A DNA stretch of 17,431 bases from assembly GCA_018818235.1 (NCBI GenBank), contig JAHISE010000013.1, positions 1 to 17,431 on the forward strand, read 5' to 3'. The first letter of the stretch is position 1. The number at the start of each line of letters is the position of its first letter. The notes beneath the pieces were generated by a model. That model worked only from the letters and a program-made list of their open reading frames with translations, did no database searches and was not told where the DNA came from. The translations under genes were made by a program, and so were the position numbers. This document shows, one piece after another, positions 13,501-17,431 of the stretch. Origin of the DNA: Patescibacteria group bacterium. Its GTDB lineage: Bacteria > Patescibacteriota > Gracilibacteria > Peribacterales > Peribacteraceae.

Positions 13501-14400
13501 ATGAAGCAGTATTTGAATCTTCTCGGCAAAATCCTCAACGAAGGTGTCAAAAAAGATGATAGAACCGGAACCGGCACATTAAGCATATTCGGTCACCAGA
13601 TGCGTTTTAGTCTCCAAGAGGGCTTCCCATTGCTTACAACCAAGAAAGTCTACATGAGGGGCATTACACACGAGCTTTTGTGGTTCCTTAAAGGAGATAC
13701 AAACATCAAATACCTTGTGGATCGAAATGTCCGGATCTGGAATGAGTGGCCGTATGAGGGATATAAGAAGAGTGATGAATATCAGGGAGAGAACCTAGAT
13801 GAATTTGTAGAAAAAATTAGAGAAAGTGATGAGTTTGCTGCTAAATGGGGAGACTTGGGTCCGGTTTACGGAAAACAATGGATAAGATGGACGGGTAAGG
13901 ATGGTGAAGAGATAAATCAGATTAAAAATGTTATTGATGAGATTAAGAATAATCCGAATTCTCGTCGACTACTCGTCAGTGGATGGAATGTTGCGGATAT
14001 TCAGGATTTGATAAAAGGAAAAAGCAGTGCTCCTCCGCTTTGTCACACAACCTTTCAGTTTTATGTGTTAAATGGGAAACTCAGTTGTCAGTTATATCAA
14101 AGATCAGCCGATGTATTCCTCGGAGTTCCGTTCAACATTGCCTCATATAGCTTGCTTACACATATGATTGCTCAGGAGTGTGGTTTGGAAGTAGGGGACT
14201 TTGTTCATACTTTCGGGGATGCACATTTATATCTGAATCATCTGGATCAGGCGGTTACTCAACTTGAGCGAGATACTCGTGCATTGCCTCAGCTTAAATT
14301 AAATCCTCAGGTAAGTTCGGTCTTTGATTTTGAGTTTGAGGATATTGAGGTTTTTAATTATAACCCATGGCCCGCAATAAAAGCTCCAATAGCCGTTTAG
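13501..14400 (+). CDS. thyA: Thymidylate synthase
   Basis: Makes dTMP from dUMP with methylene-tetrahydrofolate, leaving dihydrofolate for DHFR. RTGTGTLSIFG (phosphate-binding Arg21), ELLWFLKGDTNIKYL, GDLGPVYGKQWI, APPLCHTTFQFYV (nucleophile Cys181), QLYQRSADVFLGVPFNIASYSLL and HTFGDAHLYLNH are all present in order. The 299 residues include an extra segment (about 90-118) between the small-domain blocks, as in longer ThyA proteins. The C-terminus PWPAIKAPIAV is normal. The end of the gene is repeated, slightly diverged, 41 bases downstream. folA lies 1.3 kb on, past a dinD-like gene. Confidence 0.98.
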   Translation: MKQYLNLLGKILNEGVKKDDRTGTGTLSIFGHQMRFSLQEGFPLLTTKKVYMRGITHELLWFLKGDTNIKYLVDRNVRIWNEWPYEGYKKSDEYQGENLDEFVEKIRESDEFAAKWGDLGPVYGKQWIRWTGKDGEEINQIKNVIDEIKNNPNSRRLLVSGWNVADIQDLIKGKSSAPPLCHTTFQFYVLNGKLSCQLYQRSADVFLGVPFNIASYSLLTHMIAQECGLEVGDFVHTFGDAHLYLNHLDQAVTQLERDTRALPQLKLNPQVSSVFDFEFEDIEVFNYNPWPAIKAPIAV

Positions 14401-14420
14401 TTCGTTGAGCCAATGGGGTT

Positions 14421-14441
14421 ACACTGAGCCTGTCGTAGTGT
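14421..14441. repeat. CTGAG-TCG hairpin, copy 2
   Basis: Stem ACACT/AGTGT around GAGCCTGTCGT. It has the same core as the copies at 5712-5730 and 15461-15479 but a different, still complementary stem. It sits between the two versions of the thyA 3' end. Confidence 0.55.
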
Positions 14442-14480
14442 GATCCGTGGCCGGCTATAAAAGCTCCTATTGCAGTGTAG
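14442..14480 (+). pseudogene. Orphan second copy of the thyA 3' end
   Basis: These 39 bases encode DPWPAIKAPIAV and a stop, the same as the last twelve residues of ThyA except Asp for Asn at the first. Compared with 14362-14400 there are nine base differences. Eight fall at third codon positions and are silent; the ninth changes Asn to Asp. Asp here is the more usual ThyA residue. The copy is out of frame with thyA, with a stop just upstream, so it is not expressed as part of the protein. The pattern of differences shows it was once the end of a working thyA gene. Confidence 0.75.
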
Positions 14481-14510
14481 TATTTAATGGTGTAACATTG
14501 CACACCCATC

Positions 14511-14516
14511 TATATT
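14511..14516 (+). promoter_or_regulatory. Putative dinD-like gene -10 box
   Basis: TATATT ends seven bases before ATG 14524. No convincing -35 box or LexA-type operator is seen just upstream. Confidence 0.3.
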
Positions 14517-14523
14517 TGTTGAT

Positions 14524-15366
14524 ATGCAGGATCTGACAAATTTATTGCCATCGGCCAGAACAACTTTTGAGAGCATAAAACATGTAGATGCAGATGGAAT
14601 TGAATATTGGGAAGCTAGAGAATTGATGCCACTTCTGGATTACGGCAAATGGGAGAATTTTCATAAGGTAATATGTAAAGCCAAAAAGGCCTGTACAGCG
14701 AGTAGTCAAGATGTTTTAGATCACTTTCCTGAGATCAGGAAACCAATAAAAGCTGGTAAAGGAGTGATTCAGGAGGTTCTTGACTATAAGTTATCTAGGT
14801 ATGCTTGTTATCTCATTGCTCAAAATGGTGATTCATCAAAACAGCCTATTGCACTCGCGCAGACATATTTTGCTGTTCAAACAAGGAAGCACGAATTGTA
14901 TGAAGGCCTTACTGAAGACGAAAAAAGATTACTAATTCGTGAAGAGGTAACTGATCATAATAAAAAGCTTTTCAAAACCGCAAAAGATTCCGGAGTCAGA
15001 AATTTTGGAAGGTTCAATGATGCAGGATACAAGGGATTGTATGGGATGACTTCTAAGGAGATTCAAAAGGCAAAAAAACTTGGCAGAGATAAATTGCTTG
15101 ATAGAGCCGGAGCTACGGAACTCGCAGCCAATCTTTTTCGTATTACACAGACGGACGAGCAATTGAATGTAGAGCTTGATGAAGGTAAGAGAATTGGGGA
15201 GAGTAAAGCATCGCGTACTCATTTTGTTGTTGGTGGCAAAGTTAGGAAGGCAATAAAGGATATTGGAGGTACAATGCCGGAGAAGTTGCCTCCGGAAGAA
15301 CACATTATAAAACTTGAGAAGAGAATAGATGGGAAACTCAAAGGCAAATCTGATATTGATGTATAG
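14524..15366 (+). CDS. dinD: DNA-damage-inducible protein D (DinD) homologue
   Basis: E. coli DinD is an SOS-induced protein reported to act on RecA filaments. This 280-residue protein matches it along its length. The N-terminal Bro-N/KilA-N-like part has IEYWEARELMPLLDYGKWENF (about 26-46), then KLSRYACYLIAQNGD (89-103) and AQTYFAVQTRKHEL (112-125). The C-terminal part has DEKRLLIREEV, GATELAANLFRITQT (196-210), THFVVGGKVRKAI and IGGTMPEKLP. The C-terminal tail is Lys-rich. No SOS box was recognised upstream, so damage control here is unproven. Bro-N proteins also occur in phages and mobile DNA, which may matter given the repeats on both sides. Confidence 0.92.
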   Translation: MQDLTNLLPSARTTFESIKHVDADGIEYWEARELMPLLDYGKWENFHKVICKAKKACTASSQDVLDHFPEIRKPIKAGKGVIQEVLDYKLSRYACYLIAQNGDSSKQPIALAQTYFAVQTRKHELYEGLTEDEKRLLIREEVTDHNKKLFKTAKDSGVRNFGRFNDAGYKGLYGMTSKEIQKAKKLGRDKLLDRAGATELAANLFRITQTDEQLNVELDEGKRIGESKASRTHFVVGGKVRKAIKDIGGTMPEKLPPEEHIIKLEKRIDGKLKGKSDIDV

Positions 15367-15428
15367 AAGTAGTTAACTACGATTCGCATCCGGCGATTTA
15401 GGCGCCGATAGCTGTATGATTCTTGTTT

Positions 15429-15458
15429 CTTCTTTCTTTTGTAACCAAAAGAAAGAAG
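15429..15458. repeat. 13-bp perfect hairpin after dinD
   Basis: CTTCTTTCTTTTG (15429-15441) pairs perfectly with CAAAAGAAAGAAG (15446-15458) around TAAC. It is 62 bases after the dinD stop. A terminator role is possible, but the stem is not GC-rich and no T-run follows. Confidence 0.6.
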
Positions 15459-15460
15459 CA

Positions 15461-15479
15461 CCCTTCGACAAGCTCAGGG
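15461..15479. repeat. CTGAG-TCG hairpin, copy 3
   Basis: Stem CCCT/AGGG around TCGACAAGCTC; read on the minus strand the core is GAGCTTGTCGA, as in the copies at 5712 and 14421. Confidence 0.55.
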
Positions 15480-15502
15480 CAGGAAGAAAAGTTCCGCTCC
15501 TG

Positions 15503-15639
15503 TGAAATTTGCAGATCAGCCTTACCAAAATGCTACGCTGCAAAAATGAACCAGCTCCCTTAAATAAATATAATCCTTTACGCCCCTCCTACATTTTTGC
15601 GGGCGCTTCGCATTTTGGAGGCTGAAACTGCAAATTTCA
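15503..15639. repeat. Long imperfect inverted repeat
   Basis: Three ordered blocks pair: TGAAATTTGCAG (15503-15514) with CTGCAAATTTCA (15628-15639), CCAAAATGC (15525-15533) with GCATTTTGG (15610-15618), and GCAAAAATG (15540-15548) with CATTTTTGC (15592-15600). The loop is 43 bases. It has no 7- or 8-base unit, so it is a different class from the heptad elements and looks like a MITE or a structured RNA. Confidence 0.75.
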
Positions 15640-15659
15640 ATGTCGCGGTTCCCACCCGC

Positions 15660-15693
15660 GCATGCCACGTCGCACATGTGCGACGTGGCATGC
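15660..15693. repeat. Perfect 34-bp palindrome without a loop
   Basis: The half-site GCATGCCACGTCGCACA is followed directly by its exact reverse complement. It lies 54 bases before the folA start and some 20 bases before its likely -35 region. It could be an operator, a cruciform or the end of an element. Confidence 0.85.
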
Positions 15694-15710
15694 CAATGTC
15701 CCAAGGTTGT

Positions 15711-15739
15711 TTGTGGTAAAGCAAATAATCTAATATTCT
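15711..15739 (+). promoter_or_regulatory. Putative folA promoter
   Basis: TTGTGG (15711-15716), a 17-base gap and TATTCT (15734-15739), which ends eight bases before ATG 15748. The -35 box is partial. The same TATTCT hexamer occurs before nth and before the gene at 16482. Confidence 0.4.
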
Positions 15740-15747
15740 ATTGACCC

Positions 15748-16332
15748 ATGATAATCTCATTAATAGCTGCCGCATCCGAAAACAATTGCATAGGAAAGCA
15801 GGGCGAGATTCCATGGGATCTGCCAAAAGACTTTAAACACTTTCATGATGCGACGAAGGGGAAGCCGATTGTTATGGGTAGGAAAACACACGAATCGATT
15901 GGTCGCGTACTACCCGGGCGCAAGAATGTGGTTGTTACAAGGCAGGATATGGAGATTGAAGGTTGCGAAGTAGTTCACTCGATCGAAGAGGCTTTGGAGT
16001 TACTAAAAGATGAATCTGAGGTTTGTATTATCGGAGGAGGACAGATATATGTCCAAGCTCTTCCTTTTGCAAATCAAATAGATCTGACAAGGGTTCACAC
16101 GGAGGTTGAAGGAGGGGATGCGTTCTTTCCGGAATTTAACACATCATCCACTTCAGAAGCACCGCTCCGCGGTGCGGATGAATGGCAATTGATTTCGCAG
16201 GAACGTCATGAGGCGGATGAAGATCACAATTTTGCGTATACGTTTATGTTGTACAAAAAAAATAACACTCATGCAGCCGGCGGAACGCATAAACCCCGGT
16301 TAGGAGTTTCGATGGAATATTGGATTATTTGA
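15748..16332 (+). CDS. folA: Dihydrofolate reductase
   Basis: Reduces dihydrofolate to tetrahydrofolate with NADPH, regenerating the cofactor used by ThyA. MIISLIAAASENNCIGKQGE, IPWDLPKDFKHF (catalytic acid Asp28), PIVMGRKTHESIGR (41-53 region, NADPH phosphate site), LPGRKNVVVTR and IIGGGQIYVQALPFA (94-108) are all present, as is AYTFMLYK near the end. Two parts are unusual. Residues 131-144 (NTSSTSEAPLRGAD) lie where the family goes straight from FFPE to W, and their DNA forms a 7-bp hairpin. The last 20 or so residues go beyond the normal end, and the final EYWII and stop come from an octad repeat arm. At 194 residues it is about 30 longer than usual. Confidence 0.96.
   Translation: MIISLIAAASENNCIGKQGEIPWDLPKDFKHFHDATKGKPIVMGRKTHESIGRVLPGRKNVVVTRQDMEIEGCEVVHSIEEALELLKDESEVCIIGGGQIYVQALPFANQIDLTRVHTEVEGGDAFFPEFNTSSTSEAPLRGADEWQLISQERHEADEDHNFAYTFMLYKKNNTHAAGGTHKPRLGVSMEYWII
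16138..16179. repeat. In-frame palindromic insertion in folA
   Basis: GCACCGC (16159-16165), TCC, GCGGTGC (16169-16175) form a perfect 7-bp hairpin inside a 42-base in-frame segment not expected from other DHFRs. Confidence 0.5.
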
Positions 16333-16394
16333 ATATTGGGCCTCGCTGATATTGGCATACACAGTATTCCAATATTCCAGTATTCGAGTATTCC
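16315..16394. repeat. Octad inverted-repeat element at the folA 3' end
   Basis: The left arm has GAATATTG, GATTATTT, GAATATTG (16315-16338) and includes the folA stop codon. The right arm has AGTATTCC, AATATTCC, AGTATTCG, AGTATTCC in unbroken tandem (16363-16394). The arms pair. It is the same unit family as the gatB-def element. Confidence 0.8.
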
Positions 16395-16445
16395 TTTTAA
16401 ACAAGCCAAAAAGTAATCCACATAACGTTTTACATGCCTTGATGA

Positions 16446-16473
16446 TTGCAATAGCATTTGTGTCCGTTATTCT
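16446..16473 (+). promoter_or_regulatory. Putative promoter of the HEXXH gene
   Basis: TTGCAA (16446-16451), a 16-base gap and TATTCT (16468-16473), ending eight bases before ATG 16482. Confidence 0.45.
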
Positions 16474-16481
16474 TCAGACAC

Positions 16482-17135
16482 ATGGAAACCACAGAGACAG
16501 CACGAGGCATATACGAAGACACCGTCGAAGGACAGGAGCTCTCGGCACATGAGCTAGCGGCTCAGCTGCTTGAGCAAGTGGAAGATATCAGACAGGTCAT
16601 TGCAGGAGACACAGAAGGAGTCAGAGATGACATACTTGATGTATTTGAAGAACCGGAAATAGATATGGAGGAAGTTGCAGGTCAACTGGAAGATACTGCC
16701 AAAGATGTTCGGGATATTCTGGGGCAAAGCGGTATAACCATAAGCGAGTTGCCCGATGGTGTTGCGGGACAGGCGCAGTTGGGAGGAGGATCCATAGATA
16801 TTGATCCAAACAGCATTCAATCGGATGGGGATGAGCTTATTAATAAGGAAGTTGCAAAAGATATTCGTGATCACGAAGTTGAGCATACAAAGCAGTCCGC
16901 CTCAGCAAACGCAGACGGAATAGAAGTAGGCAATCAACAGTTTGATGCCAGAGAAATCAGGGAAGCTGCGGCTATAAGTGTGCAGCGCAATACAAGTTTT
17001 CTTTCAGCTGAATATCAGAGGATCACGGCAAGCCTGCCGATGAATGAGGGGGATCGAGAGCTTGTAAGAGAAGGAAAGTTCATAGAGTTGGAAAGGAGGA
17101 AGAATGGGGTTAGGCAGGTTTCTCAGGTTGCTTGA
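16482..17135 (+). CDS. Unknown acidic protein with an HEXXH zinc-protease-like motif
   Basis: I do not recognise the family. The 217-residue protein has no signal peptide or membrane segment. Residues 1-85 are acidic and helical (many Glu/Asp, with VEDIRQVIAG and EEVAGQLEDTAKDVRDIL). A Gly-rich link GQAQLGGGSIDIDPNS follows. Then VAKDIRDHEVEHTKQSA puts His131-Glu132-x-x-His135 in a helix, and FDAREIREAAAI 20-30 residues on supplies Glu158 or Glu161 as a possible third ligand, as in gluzincin metallopeptidases. The C-terminus is basic. ATG 16482 is preferred over in-frame TTG 16458 because a promoter-like TATTCT lies between them. The HEXXH pattern alone is short and could be chance. Confidence 0.7.
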   Translation: METTETARGIYEDTVEGQELSAHELAAQLLEQVEDIRQVIAGDTEGVRDDILDVFEEPEIDMEEVAGQLEDTAKDVRDILGQSGITISELPDGVAGQAQLGGGSIDIDPNSIQSDGDELINKEVAKDIRDHEVEHTKQSASANADGIEVGNQQFDAREIREAAAISVQRNTSFLSAEYQRITASLPMNEGDRELVREGKFIELERRKNGVRQVSQVA

Positions 17136-17141
17136 TATCCA

Positions 17142-17233
17142 TTGTCTGAACCATGATTAAAAGGATTATTTGATTATCATGATTTCCGTAAATCAAGGTA
17201 ATCTTTTAATCAAGAAAATCATGGTTCAGACAA
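17142..17233. repeat. Inverted repeat between convergent genes
   Basis: TTGTCTGAACCATGAT (17142-17157) and its exact reverse complement (17218-17233) enclose inner GATTAAAAGGATTA / TAATCTTTTAATC arms that also pair. It fills the gap between the two convergent stop codons almost exactly. It resembles a TCTGAACCATGATT-type palindrome I recall from other bacterial genomes, but I cannot verify this. It could stop transcription from both sides, though no T-run is present. Confidence 0.75.
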
Positions 17234-17236
17234 AGT

Positions 17237-17431
17237 TCAGACATCAACCTTCACCCCAAACATTTCCAAATTCTCCGAAAGAGGAGATTTGCCAAGTTGC
17301 TTCATCAAAAATCTGGTAATAACAATTGCAGAGAACATAGAAATCAAAACTCCCATACCAAGAGTTGCTGCAAATCCTCGGACTATAGAAGTTCCGACTG
17401 TGAACAGAATTATGCATGTAATAAATGTGGA
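17237..17431 (-). CDS. secD: Protein translocase subunit SecD, C-terminal end (leaves window)
   Basis: The minus strand is open for 64 codons from the window edge to TGA at 17237-17239. FTVGTSIVRGFAATLGMGVL followed by ISMFSAIVITRFLM is the last transmembrane pair of SecD, the membrane partner of SecF that uses the proton gradient to pull proteins through SecYEG. RGFAxTLxxGxxxSMF is strongly conserved in SecD. SecF has a similar motif, but the long tail after TRFLM and the sequence fit SecD better. The N-terminal domains lie outside the window. Confidence 0.85.
   Translation of the reverse strand, partial: STFITCIILFTVGTSIVRGFAATLGMGVLISMFSAIVITRFLMKQLGKSPLSENLEMFGVKVDV

Larger units (their letters stand above)
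15367..15747. repeat. Gene-free region packed with palindromes (dinD-folA gap)
   Basis: This gap of 381 bases holds, in order: CGGCG/CGCCG at 15391-15407, a 13-bp hairpin at 15429-15458, a CTGAG-TCG hairpin at 15461-15479, a long inverted repeat at 15503-15639, a CGCGG/CCGCG pair just after it, and a perfect palindrome at 15660-15693. No gene is supported; the two minus-strand open frames across it are products of the palindromes. The folA promoter is at the right end. Confidence 0.75.

Noticed and set aside
15429..15458. Intrinsic terminator of dinD
   Set aside because: The stem is strong but AT-rich and no T-run follows; kept only as a hairpin.
15522..15826. Minus-strand open frames across the dinD-folA gap
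   Set aside because: They run through the palindromes and into folA antisense, with no start signal or family resemblance.
1..17431. UGA recoding as in Gracilibacteria/Absconditabacteria
   Set aside because: TGA ends the wzy-like, gatB, four-helix-bundle and secD genes at normal positions, and no gene shows internal TGA.

Overview
The window looks like part of the chromosome of an uncultured bacterium of the Candidate Phyla Radiation (Patescibacteria), possibly the Peregrinibacteria/Peribacteria side. This is an inference. It rests on housekeeping genes in mixed orientation, the apparent lack of Shine-Dalgarno sequences, a sigma factor paired with a FecR-type membrane protein resembling CPR anti-sigma factors, and intergenic spaces filled with short palindromic repeats. 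TGA is a normal stop here (wzy-like gene, gatB, four-helix-bundle gene), so the UGA-glycine code of Gracilibacteria/Absconditabacteria does not apply. Composition is AT-leaning by eye.

Layout. 1-65: start of a RelB/DinJ-like antitoxin leaving the window (-). 115-3117: surface polysaccharide genes, a UDP-GlcNAc 2-epimerase and an O-antigen ligase/polymerase family protein (+). 3155-3655: unrecognised helical protein (-). 3722-5665: GMP synthase with a eukaryote-like C-terminal region (+). 5861-8381: ECF sigma factor and a membrane FecR-domain protein, probably its anti-sigma factor (+). 8531-9088: elongation factor P (+). 9216-12154: a leftward set, DnaQ-like exonuclease, peptide deformylase, GatB. 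12302-12928: endonuclease III (+). 12986-13381: four-helix-bundle (S23/23S rRNA IVS family) gene (-) inside an inverted repeat. 13501-14400: thymidylate synthase. 14524-15366: DinD-like protein. 15748-16332: dihydrofolate reductase. 16482-17135: unknown protein with an HEXXH motif. 17237-end: C-terminus of SecD (-).

ThyA and DHFR form the dTMP/folate cycle. Endonuclease III, DinD and the exonuclease concern DNA maintenance. GatB, EF-P and deformylase concern translation. WecB and the Wzy-like protein concern the cell surface. Most genes seem to have their own promoter, so the grouping is loose.

The most striking signal is not a gene. Most gaps longer than about 80 bases, and several genes, carry repeats built from tandem 7-base (sometimes 8-base) units, usually as two arms that form an inverted repeat. 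The unit differs from locus to locus while the 7/8-base period and two-arm plan persist. Copies lie in frame in wecB, the wzy-like gene, guaA (three) and the end of folA, and one reaches the 3' end of gatB. One inverted repeat encloses the four-helix-bundle gene, suggesting it may be the full-length form of a mobile, intervening-sequence-like element whose shorter relatives are the empty palindromes. Other notable points: a duplicated 3' end of thyA that differs almost only at third codon positions, a hairpin family with compensating stem changes, and -10-like boxes 5-9 bases before many start codons, suggesting leaderless mRNAs.
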